From positions 1 through 8,004 of the forward strand of contig PXAP01000146.1 in NCBI GenBank assembly GCA_003567115.1: DNA of 8,004 bases, in the 5' to 3' direction. The DNA is from Bacteroidota bacterium (GTDB taxonomy: Bacteria > Bacteroidota > Bacteroidia > Bacteroidales > PUMT01). Both the position numbers and the translations under genes were made by a program. Numbering within the stretch: the first letter of the stretch is position 1; the number at the start of each line of letters is the position of its first letter. Positions 1 to 6,200 of the stretch are shown here, piece by piece. The notes below the pieces were generated by a model. That model did no database searches. It was not told where the DNA came from and worked only from the letters and a program-made list of their open reading frames with translations.

Positions 1-903
1 GTTAACTACTATTTTATGATAGCATCAAGCTTTGTCGTTCTTTTCGTGGGCACATGGGTGACCGACAGGATTGTCGAACCAAGGCTGGGTAAATACAAAG
101 GCAGCACAGAAAAATTTGCCATACAGAACCTGACCGGAAAGGAACGTAAGGGACTGAAGCTGGCAGGAATTACCACCCTGGTCTTTGTTACCCTGATGGC
201 CATGACAGTAATCCCCGAAAACGGTTTGCTGCGTGATCCGGAAACAGGCTCCATCCTTCATTCACCCTTTTTTGACGGTATAATAATCGGAATTCTGCTG
301 TTCTTTTTTATCCCTGCACTTGTATATGGCGCAGTAGTAGGCACCATAAAAAATGACAAAGACCTGATGAAACACATTATCAGGTCAATGTCAGGTATGG
401 GCGGTTATATTGTTCTGGTTTTCTTTGCAGCCCAGTTTGTCTACTTCTTCAATCAGAGCAATCTCGGACTCATTATTGCAATCAAAGGAGCATCGGGATT
501 AAGGGACATAGGCTTTACCGGGCCCATGCTCATAGTGGCATTTGTGTTTCTGTCAGCATTCATCAATCTTTTTATGGGCAGCGCTTCAGCCAAATGGGCA
601 ATCATTGCACCTGTGTTCATTCCCATGCTGATGCTGCTTGACAACCCTTACCACCCGGGAATTACCCAGGCAGCCTTCAGGATAGGAGATTCGCTTACCA
701 ACCTTATAACCCCCATGATGAGTTACTTTGCACTGATAGTAACCTTCGCCCAGAAGTATGATGAACGTTATGGTATAGGCACAATCATCTCTACCATGTT
801 GCCATACACCATATTCCTTACCATTTTCTGGACATTGCTGATGGTACTGTGGATTTATTCAGGCATACCTCTCGGGCCGGACGGACCGATCTTTATCCAA
901 TAG
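1..903 (+). CDS. abgT: AbgT-family transporter, C-terminal part (5' end outside window)
   Basis: Integral inner-membrane transporter of the AbgT family. Characterised members import p-aminobenzoyl-glutamate (E. coli AbgT) or export sulfonamides and p-aminobenzoate (MtrF, YdaH); the substrate here cannot be told from sequence. The reading frame is open from base 1 (VNYYFMIASS...) and ends at TAG 901-903, giving 300 visible residues of a family that usually has about 500, so roughly the N-terminal 40% is missing. The ATG at 16 is an internal methionine, not the start. Hydrophobic segments lie near visible residues 5-20, 52-71, 92-114, 134-152, 174-191, 199-213, 233-250 and 262-287. Two family-typical motifs are present: GSASAKWAIIAPVF (193-206) and GDSLTNLITPMMSYF (229-243), which belong to the substrate-binding core in solved structures. 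The gene converges on yebC, 285 bp away. The family call is firm; the substrate is not. Confidence 0.9.
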   Translation, partial: VNYYFMIASSFVVLFVGTWVTDRIVEPRLGKYKGSTEKFAIQNLTGKERKGLKLAGITTLVFVTLMAMTVIPENGLLRDPETGSILHSPFFDGIIIGILLFFFIPALVYGAVVGTIKNDKDLMKHIIRSMSGMGGYIVLVFFAAQFVYFFNQSNLGLIIAIKGASGLRDIGFTGPMLIVAFVFLSAFINLFMGSASAKWAIIAPVFIPMLMLLDNPYHPGITQAAFRIGDSLTNLITPMMSYFALIVTFAQKYDERYGIGTIISTMLPYTIFLTIFWTLLMVLWIYSGIPLGPDGPIFIQ

Positions 904-917
904 TTCGGGAAAAACTC

Positions 918-1136
918 GGTAACAAAACTCTCCCTTTCGGGGAATAAAAAGATGCGCACTTCAGCTGAACGGAGCCATCAACATATTGGTGAATAGTTTT
1001 TCTCCCTTTCGGGGAAGGAGATACCCGGTCCCGGCAGGGAACCAATAAATACCCTTTTCAGGAAAAAACATAACATCCCTTTACTCAAAACTGGATGATT
1101 AACGTGCAGCCGGTTAATAGCTTCTCCCGCGGGGAG
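918..1136. repeat. three degenerate copies of a hairpin-bearing intergenic repeat
   Basis: The convergent gap between the transporter and yebC holds three related segments. The 16-mer TCTCCCTTTCGGGGAA occurs exactly at 929-944 and 1001-1016. A third, diverged version at 1122-1136 has the perfect hairpin CTCCC-GCG-GGGAG (1124-1136). Each is preceded by a GGT at 918, 988 and 1112, and the second and third share GGTnAATAGnTT upstream, so similarity extends to roughly 25-28 bp. The second copy can also pair TCTCC (1001-1005) with GGAGA (1017-1021). The hairpins lie downstream of both convergent genes and might help end transcripts, but none has a following T-run, so they are not called as terminators. 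Confidence 0.55.
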
Positions 1137-1188
1137 CCGAACATTAAGCTGCTTGACGGATAACAGGCCAGTGATAAAAAGGAAAGAC

Positions 1189-1941
1189 TCAGGAGTCCTG
1201 TTCCAGGGCCTTCGCAACCTCATCGGTTATTTCAAGGTTGTGATATACATTCTGCACATCATCATCGTCTTCAAACTCCTCGACCATTTTGAGCACCCTG
1301 AGTGCTTCATCAACATCCAGTTGCTTCAGGGTATTCGGAATACGCTGCAATCCGGCATTTTCGGGCTCTATCCCTGTATCTTCAATTTTTTTCCTTACCG
1401 GACCGAATTCCTCCATTGAGGTGGTTATATAGTATACCTCTTCATTTATCTCAATATCCTCGGCTCCTGCATCAATTACCTCAAGCTCAAAGGATTCGGT
1501 ATCTTCAACTTTTTCTTTGGGAACGGTAATGATCCCCTTGCGGTCAAAAAGGAACCCAAGCGATCCATGTGTTCCAAGATTACCGCCTCTTTTATTGAAA
1601 ACCGACCTTATACTGCTGACTGTACGAAGATGATTGTCGGTAAGGCATTCTATGAATATTGCAACACCATATGGGGCATAGCCCTCAAAAGTGGTCTCCT
1701 GCAAATTTGACGGATCCCTGTCAGCTTTGTTGATGGCTCTCTCGATATTGTCTTTGGGCATGTTCACACCCTTGGCATTGTCTATGGCAAGCCTCAGACG
1801 CGGATTGGCATCAGGATCGGGGCCTCCCTCCCTTACAGAAATATCAATTTCCTTGACAATACGGGAAAATATTTTGCCCCGCCTGGCATCAAGCGCCCCC
1901 TTTTTTCTTTTTATCGTCGACCATTTACTGTGTCCTGACAT
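1189..1941 (-). CDS. yebC: YebC/PmpR/TACO1-family regulatory or translation factor
   Basis: Cytosolic protein of the YebC/TACO1 family. Members have been described as DNA-binding transcriptional regulators (PmpR type) and, more recently, as ribosome-associated factors that relieve stalling at proline-rich stretches; which role applies here is not visible. The 250-residue product has the usual family length. It opens with the hallmark MSGHSKWSTIKRKKGALDA, followed by RGKIFSRIVKEI (22-33), the NPRLRLAIDNAK block (46-57), IRSVFNKRGGNLG (111-123) and the acidic tail motif EFEDDDDVQNVYHN (222-235). An in-frame ATG lies 24 bases upstream (1965), but it falls inside the likely -7 promoter box, and family alignment begins at MSGHSKW, so the start at 1941 is preferred. 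The gene is transcribed divergently from miaB across a long gap and convergently with the transporter gene. Stop is TGA at 1191-1189. Confidence 0.95.
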   Translation of the reverse strand: MSGHSKWSTIKRKKGALDARRGKIFSRIVKEIDISVREGGPDPDANPRLRLAIDNAKGVNMPKDNIERAINKADRDPSNLQETTFEGYAPYGVAIFIECLTDNHLRTVSSIRSVFNKRGGNLGTHGSLGFLFDRKGIITVPKEKVEDTESFELEVIDAGAEDIEINEEVYYITTSMEEFGPVRKKIEDTGIEPENAGLQRIPNTLKQLDVDEALRVLKMVEEFEDDDDVQNVYHNLEITDEVAKALEQDS

Positions 1942-1962
1942 AACAATTTTTCCAATTTTTTG

Positions 1963-1991
1963 CAAATATACATTAAATTTTTTCAGCCAAA
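1963..1991 (-). promoter_or_regulatory. predicted Bacteroidota-type promoter of yebC
   Basis: Read on the minus strand, TATATTTG (1970-1963) matches the Bacteroidota -7 consensus TAnnTTTG exactly. An upstream TTTG (1991-1988) can serve as the -33 element. The gap between the TTG and the -7 box is 17 bases, slightly shorter than the usual 19 or so. Transcription would begin around 1955-1957, leaving a leader of about 15 bases, and no Shine-Dalgarno sequence is visible. This placement also argues against the upstream yebC start at 1965. It is a prediction from motif and position only. Confidence 0.55.
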
Positions 1992-2518
1992 ATTACACAC
2001 AAACAAATGAAAAAATTGACTTCGTCGATTACACATGCTGCGTTTAGTGTTTTTTAAGATATTAGTCAGATGTATAATTTAATGTTAAGGCGTAATATAT
2101 TACAAATGAAGATGAACCGCCCACCCCTTACACCTTTCCCATCCGGACCTGTCACCTTTACCTTTTCAGGCGACATATGACCACAACCATCCCGGAAGAA
2201 TGCGCAAAACCAACTCTGCCACCGGCCAGCCCGGCAGGTAAATATCCCCGCCTCCGCAACCCCGCAGCATTTCCTCTTTGTAAATCAACCTGCAAGATGT
2301 AACTTTGCAGAAATAATTCCCTGAAAGAAAAGAACGGTACAAACCCGGATAAATGTCTCTGAAATTAAGCAAAATATCATCTTTACCCGCGGGCAAATCC
2401 CTCATCTTACCTTGTCACAAAAAACACAGGGTGCAGAAGCGGAGGATCCATGGAACCTGAAAAACTGAATTCAAAGTATCTGAATAACAGAATTTATTGA
2501 TTATTAAATAAACTAACC
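1992..2518. other. long divergent intergenic stretch without a convincing gene
   Basis: This is the main part of the 648-bp gap between the divergent yebC and miaB starts. It falls into an AT-rich part (to about 2105) and a markedly C-rich part on the plus strand (about 2110-2290). Minus-strand open frames at 2166-2405 and 2415-2624 show no recognisable family, no start signal and poor protein-like composition, and the second runs into miaB, so both are treated as chance. Two very short plus-strand frames exist: 2106-2180 (24 aa) and 2450-2500 (16 aa, with GGAGG at 2441-2445 just before the ATG). Neither can be supported. A small hairpin CTGCAA/TTGCAG lies at 2290-2310. No tRNA or known structured RNA was recognised. 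Confidence 0.4.
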
Positions 2519-2585
2519 CGGGGCAGAGCCCCGAAGTATCATATAGATTATTTTTCCCGGCCCTAAGGGTCGGGGTATTAACCCA
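2519..2585. repeat. REP-like double hairpin directly upstream of miaB
   Basis: There are two GC-rich hairpins in an AT-rich setting. The first is CGGGGC-AGA-GCCCCG (2519-2533), a perfect 6-bp stem with a 3-base loop. The second is CCCGGCCC-TAA-GGGTCGGG (2556-2574), an 8-bp stem with one G-T pair. A short palindromic tail, GGGT-ATTA-ACCC (2573-2584), follows and ends five bases before the miaB ATG. Paired short GC-rich palindromes of this kind resemble REP/BIME-type dispersed elements, but only one copy lies in this window, so the repeat nature is inferred. Neither hairpin is followed closely by a T-run, so they are not simple terminators. They would form part of the miaB leader or lie within its promoter region. 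Confidence 0.45.
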
Positions 2586-2589
2586 CTTT

Positions 2590-3957
2590 ATGAATAAATC
2601 CGTCTCCCCGCCAGGCACCCGCAAGCTCTATATCGAAACCTACGGCTGCCAGATGAACGTAAGCGACAGCGAAGTCGTAGTCTCCATCATGCAGGAAAAC
2701 GGTATTGGCAGCACTCCCGATATAGATAAGGCAGATATTATTCTTGTTAATACCTGTTCGATCAGGGAAAATGCCGAACAGCGGATTTGGGGAAGACTGG
2801 ATGTTTTCAGGCAAATTAAAAAAAAGCGCCCGGAAGTGCTTGTTGGTATTATCGGATGCATGGCAGAGAGGCTTAAGGAAAAGCTGCTGGAAAAGGAGAA
2901 GCTGATCGACATTGTCACAGGGCCCGATTCCTACCGTGAGCTCCCCGCCCTTATCGTAGAGGCTGAAGCCGGCCGGCAGGCTATCAACGTACTCCTGAGC
3001 CGGGAAGAGACCTATGCCGATATCAGTCCCCTGAGGCTCGACAGGAACGGGGTTTCTGCATTTGTTTCGATCATGAGGGGATGCAACAATTTCTGCTCCT
3101 ATTGTGTTGTTCCGCTTACGCGGGGAAAAGAACGGAGCCGCAATCCAGGATCAATACTTGGTGAGACAGATGAGCTTGCTGAAAAGGGATACCGGGAGGT
3201 TACCCTGCTGGGACAAAACGTCAATTCCTACAGGTGGAAAAAGGAGAACGGACCGGGAACGTTCGGTTTTGCGGAATTGCTTGCTGAAATAGCGGTAAAG
3301 CACCCCGAAATGCGGCTGCGCTTCGCAACTTCCCACCCCAAAGATCTCAGCAACGAGCTGCTTCATACTATCGCCGGTCACAGTAATATATGCAAACATA
3401 TACACCTTCCGGTGCAATCGGGAAGCAGCAGAATCCTGAAGCTCATGAACAGGAAATATACCAGGGAGCAGTATCTTGAACGTGTTTCGGCCATCAGGGA
3501 GATCATTCCGGGGTGCTCTGTCTCAACCGATATCATTGCCGGATTCTGCTCGGAAACCGACCACGACCATCTTCAGACACTCAGCCTTATGAAAGAGGCA
3601 GAATATGATTTTGCATATATGTTCAAATACTCCGAAAGACCTGATACCCCGGCAGCAAAAAAATTAAATGATGACGTACCCGAAGAGGTGAAGTCAAAGC
3701 GACTGACTGAGATAATAGAACTGCAGGGAAGGCTCTCTGCCCGGAGCAAAGAGGCTGATCCGGGCAAAACCTTTGAAGTTCTGGTCGAAGGAACATCAAA
3801 AAAATCGGCCGGCGAACTTTCCGGGCGGACATCACAGAACAAGGTGGTTGTTTTCCCCGGAAGGGGATACAAGCCAGGCGATTATCTGAATGTCAAAATA
3901 ACACGATTCACACCTGCCACCCTGATCGGGGTACCTGTTAAATCTACGGATTTATAA
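2590..3957 (+). CDS. miaB: tRNA-2-methylthio-N6-dimethylallyladenosine synthase (MiaB)
   Basis: Radical-SAM methylthiotransferase that converts i6A37 to ms2i6A37 in tRNAs reading UNN codons, stabilising codon-anticodon pairing. The protein has 455 residues, normal for MiaB. Domains in order: an N-terminal UPF0004/MTTase domain with the three auxiliary-cluster cysteines C20 (YGCQMN), C56 (NTCSIRENAEQ) and C90 (GCMAER); a radical-SAM domain with C165-x3-C169-x2-C172 (RGCNNFCSYC) binding the SAM-cleaving 4Fe-4S cluster; and a C-terminal TRAM domain from about 380 to 448. The NTCSIRENAEQ and RGCNNFCSYCVVPLTRG motifs fit MiaB rather than RimO or MtaB. The start at 2590 is the only usable one, since the next methionine is M22 beyond C20. 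There is no Shine-Dalgarno sequence; GC-rich hairpins end five bases upstream. The last codons (KSTDL and the TAA) lie in the first unit of a tandem array that continues downstream. The gene converges with aspS. Confidence 0.97.
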   Translation: MNKSVSPPGTRKLYIETYGCQMNVSDSEVVVSIMQENGIGSTPDIDKADIILVNTCSIRENAEQRIWGRLDVFRQIKKKRPEVLVGIIGCMAERLKEKLLEKEKLIDIVTGPDSYRELPALIVEAEAGRQAINVLLSREETYADISPLRLDRNGVSAFVSIMRGCNNFCSYCVVPLTRGKERSRNPGSILGETDELAEKGYREVTLLGQNVNSYRWKKENGPGTFGFAELLAEIAVKHPEMRLRFATSHPKDLSNELLHTIAGHSNICKHIHLPVQSGSSRILKLMNRKYTREQYLERVSAIREIIPGCSVSTDIIAGFCSETDHDHLQTLSLMKEAEYDFAYMFKYSERPDTPAAKKLNDDVPEEVKSKRLTEIIELQGRLSARSKEADPGKTFEVLVEGTSKKSAGELSGRTSQNKVVVFPGRGYKPGDYLNVKITRFTPATLIGVPVKSTDL

Positions 3958-4132
3958 AAAAGGTAACTGTCTGATCTACTGATTTCTAAAAAGAGGACAC
4001 CTGTATAATTGCAGGTTTAAAAAAAAGCATCTGATAAATCTATAGGTTTATAAAAAGGTAACTGCCTGATCTCCGTATTTATAAAAAAAGAATCTGATAA
4101 ATCTCCGGCTTAATAAAAAGCACGGAGTCGTA
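3942..4132. repeat. degenerate tandem array, six units of about 32 bp
   Basis: Six related units begin at about 3942, 3974, 4008, 4038, 4069 and 4101, giving periods of 32, 34, 30, 31 and 32 bases. The approximate unit is ATCTnCGGnTTTATAAAAAA followed by a variable GGTAACTG- or GCATCTGATA-like part. There is a second level of order: units 1-2 closely match units 4-5 (about 96 bp apart), and the unit 3-4 junction matches the unit 5-6 junction (about 61 bp apart, sharing ATCTGATAAATCT). The array therefore grew by duplication of blocks. Unit 1 includes the last codons and stop of miaB. It is not a CRISPR: there is no conserved repeat separated by unique spacers. No protein frame runs through it, because the units contain stops. 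Confidence 0.75.
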
Positions 4133-4160
4133 AAGAAAAGCTTAAGCCGGTGTGCTTTTT
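4105..4160. terminator. terminator-like structure with two interleaved 9-bp stems
   Basis: Two perfect 9-bp complementary pairs share this segment. Stem A pairs CCGGCTTAA (4105-4113) with TTAAGCCGG (4142-4150). Stem B pairs AAAAAGCAC (4115-4123) with GTGCTTTTT (4152-4160). Both have 28-base loops and are offset from each other by 10 bases, so the arms alternate A5', B5', A3', B3'. They can form alternatives or an H-type pseudoknot but not nested hairpins. Stem B has A-rich and T-rich flanks on either strand, fitting a bidirectional terminator between the convergent miaB and aspS genes. It ends 24 bases before the aspS stop. The terminator role is inferred from position and the T-run; the base pairing is read directly. 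Confidence 0.6.
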
Positions 4161-4184
4161 CCGTTTAATGTCAGCAGGGAAATA

Positions 4185-5939
4185 TTATTCCCGGTTATCA
4201 ATTTTCAGCCTCAGCTCCTTTAACTGCTCAGGGGCCAGTGCGGAGGGGGAGTCTATCATAAGGTCGCGTCCCGAATTATTCTTCGGAAAGGCAATAACAT
4301 CCCTTATCGAATAGCAGCCCGCAAAAACAGCAACCCACCGGTCAAAGCCAAAAGCAACGCCTGCATGTGGCGGAGCCCCGTAACGAAAAGCTTCCATCAG
4401 AAAGCCAAACTGCTCATTTGCCTGCTCATCAGTAAATCCAAGTTTTTCAAACATCTTTTGCTGGAGGCTTTTGTCGTGGATCCGAACCGATCCGCCGCCA
4501 ATCTCTACACCGTTTATTACCAGGTCATAAGCATTGGCACAAACAGAGGCCGGATCAGTATCCAGAAGAGAAATATCTTCAGTTTTGGGTGATGTAAAAG
4601 GGTGATGTTTTGCATAAAACCTGCCGGTCTCCTCATCCCATTCAAAGAGAGGAAAATCAATAACCCACAAAGGGGCATAATCGTCTTTATTTATCAATCC
4701 AAGTTGACGTCCCATCTCAAGTCTCAATTCGGACAAAGCTCCCTGTGTGGAAACACGTTCACCGGCCAGAATCAGCAGAAGATCTCCGGGGCGGCCATCC
4801 GACAGCTCTATCCATTTCCGGATGGCAGCTTCATCATAAAATTTATCTACGGACGACTTAATGGTTCCGTCTTTATTATATTTAACATACACCAGACCTC
4901 TGGCCCCTATCTGGGGCTTTTTCACAAATCCGGTTAATTGATCGATCTGCTTTCGAGAAAAAGAGGCGCAATTCTCCGCGCATATACATCCGACATACTC
5001 CGCATCATCAAATACATTAAAATTACGGCCGCGTGTATATTCGGTAATTTCAGTTAATTCCATCCCAAAACGGATATCCGGCTTATCGGTGCCGTACCTG
5101 TCCATTGCATCATTAAAGGTGATACGGGGAAAAGGGCCGTTGAAAGTCATATTCTTTATCCTTAAAAACAAATGCTTTGTTAGTCCCTCGAAAGCATTGA
5201 GCACATCATCCTGCCCGGCAAACGACATCTCGCAGTCTATTTGTGTGAACTCCGGCTGCCTGTCCGCCCTCAGGTCTTCATCCCTGAAACACTTTACAAT
5301 CTGGAAATATTTATCATAACCTGCAATCATGAGCAACTGCTTGAATATCTGGGGGGACTGGGGCAGTGCATAGAACTGGCCGGGATTAATCCTTGACGGA
5401 ACGACAAAATCCCTGGCACCTTCAGGAGTTGATTTGATCATAGCAGGTGTCTCGATCTCAATAAAACCCTGTCCGTCCATATAATTTCTTATTTCCATGG
5501 CCATACGGTGCCTGAGCTCCATGTTATTTTTCATGGGATTCCGCCTCAGATCCAGATAGCGGAATTTCATTCTCAGATCATCCCCCCCGTCGGTTTCATC
5601 CTCAATGGTAAAAGGAGGAAGTATTGAAGCATTGAGCACCTTAAGGGAGTTAACCTCTATCTCGATCTCTCCGGTTGGTATTTTCAGATTTTTATTTGAA
5701 CGCTCCCTTACCCTGCCAACTGCCTGAATAACACATTCACGTCCCAGTTTTCTAGCCTCTTTGCATAATGCATCATCGGCCTCCATATTAAAAACAAGCT
5801 GGGTTATCCCGTACCGGTCGCGCAGATCGATAAATGTCATTCCGCCAAGATCACGCGAGCGTTGCACCCATCCGCTCAGTGTAACTTCAGCACCTGCATG
5901 TTTCAGATTCAGTTCTCCGCATGTATTTGTCCTGTACAT
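4185..5939 (-). CDS. aspS: aspartyl-tRNA synthetase
   Basis: Class IIb aminoacyl-tRNA synthetase that joins aspartate to tRNA-Asp in the cytosol. The 584-residue length is normal for the bacterial type. Domains in order: an N-terminal OB-fold anticodon-binding domain (about 1-105) with GWVQRSRDLGGMTFIDLRD; the catalytic core with the motif 1 region GFIEIETPAMIKSTPEGARDF (158-178); motif 2 FRDEDLRADRQPEFTQID (218-235), whose R219 is the expected ATP-contacting arginine; the bacterial GAD insertion (roughly 285-410); the active-site loop GVEIGGGSVRIH (477-488); and motif 3 GVAFGFDRWV (527-536) with R534. Residue 31 is leucine in RDLG, as in discriminating AspRS such as E. coli, whereas non-discriminating enzymes that also charge tRNA-Asn often have histidine there. 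The start at 5939 (MYRTNTCGELN) fits the family. It is divergent from tadA and convergent with miaB. No clear promoter box was found. Confidence 0.98.
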   Translation of the reverse strand: MYRTNTCGELNLKHAGAEVTLSGWVQRSRDLGGMTFIDLRDRYGITQLVFNMEADDALCKEARKLGRECVIQAVGRVRERSNKNLKIPTGEIEIEVNSLKVLNASILPPFTIEDETDGGDDLRMKFRYLDLRRNPMKNNMELRHRMAMEIRNYMDGQGFIEIETPAMIKSTPEGARDFVVPSRINPGQFYALPQSPQIFKQLLMIAGYDKYFQIVKCFRDEDLRADRQPEFTQIDCEMSFAGQDDVLNAFEGLTKHLFLRIKNMTFNGPFPRITFNDAMDRYGTDKPDIRFGMELTEITEYTRGRNFNVFDDAEYVGCICAENCASFSRKQIDQLTGFVKKPQIGARGLVYVKYNKDGTIKSSVDKFYDEAAIRKWIELSDGRPGDLLLILAGERVSTQGALSELRLEMGRQLGLINKDDYAPLWVIDFPLFEWDEETGRFYAKHHPFTSPKTEDISLLDTDPASVCANAYDLVINGVEIGGGSVRIHDKSLQQKMFEKLGFTDEQANEQFGFLMEAFRYGAPPHAGVAFGFDRWVAVFAGCYSIRDVIAFPKNNSGRDLMIDSPSALAPEQLKELRLKIDNRE

Positions 5940-6028
5940 CTTATAAAATTTGGTTAGTTTGCTAAATTAAAAATATTTTTGTTGTTAAGTTTGATCAGCA
6001 GAAAAAACAATTGCCTCCGGCCAGGTAT

Positions 6029-6108
6029 AAAAAATTCGCTAAATTTGGAATATCCGCCCCCGGAAGGTGGCTTTAACCCTGGTTTTTGCCGGGCACCGCG
6101 AATTTTTT
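6029..6108. repeat. 80-bp inverted-repeat element in the aspS-tadA gap
   Basis: A perfect 11-bp inverted repeat, AAAAAATTCGC (6029-6039) and GCGAATTTTTT (6098-6108), bounds a GC-richer core of 58 bases. Inside, CCCGG (6059-6063) can pair with CCGGG (6089-6093), so the whole segment could fold into a long imperfect hairpin. AT-rich complementary ends with a GC-rich middle resemble small palindromic or MITE-like elements, but no flanking target-site duplication was seen and no second copy lies in the window. It could instead be a regulatory or terminator-like structure between the divergent genes. The pairing is seen directly; its nature is uncertain. Confidence 0.45.
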
Positions 6109-6118
6109 GAACCACATA

Positions 6119-6170
6119 TGCCTTTCGGGCAAAGTGCTGCAAGGACATGACCGCTCCCGAAGGGATGCGG
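6119..6170 (+). other. two small hairpins upstream of tadA
   Basis: TGCC-TTTCG-GGCA (6119-6131) has a 4-bp stem. CCGC-TCCC-GAA-GGGA-T-GCGG (6151-6170) has an 8-bp stem broken by one bulged T. The second ends 30 bases before the tadA ATG and would lie in its leader if transcription starts further upstream. The CCCTTTCGGG-like cores resemble those of the hairpin repeats at 929-1136, so they may belong to the same loose class of intergenic palindrome. No T-run follows, and no riboswitch family was recognised. Confidence 0.35.
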
Positions 6171-6200
6171 ATGTTTTAAGTTGCCCAAAATCCAATATTT

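Noticed and set aside
1942..1965. Longer YebC start (eight extra residues, MQKIGKIV)
   Set aside because: The upstream ATG overlaps the predicted -7 box, and the family begins at MSGHSKW.
2519..2574. Hairpins upstream of miaB as rho-independent terminators
   Set aside because: No T-run directly follows either stem on either strand, and no upstream plus-strand gene needs terminating here.
2166..2624. Two minus-strand frames of 79 and 69 codons upstream of miaB
   Set aside because: No recognisable domain or start signal; the second overlaps the miaB start and the GC-rich hairpins. Composition fits chance.
3942..4132. Possible CRISPR array (regular ~32-bp period)
   Set aside because: The whole unit is repeated and diverged; there are no identical repeats separated by unique spacers, and no cas gene is nearby.
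5962..5969. TAATTTAG on the minus strand as a -7 box for aspS
   Set aside because: It has one mismatch in the key TTTG and no TTG at a suitable distance upstream.
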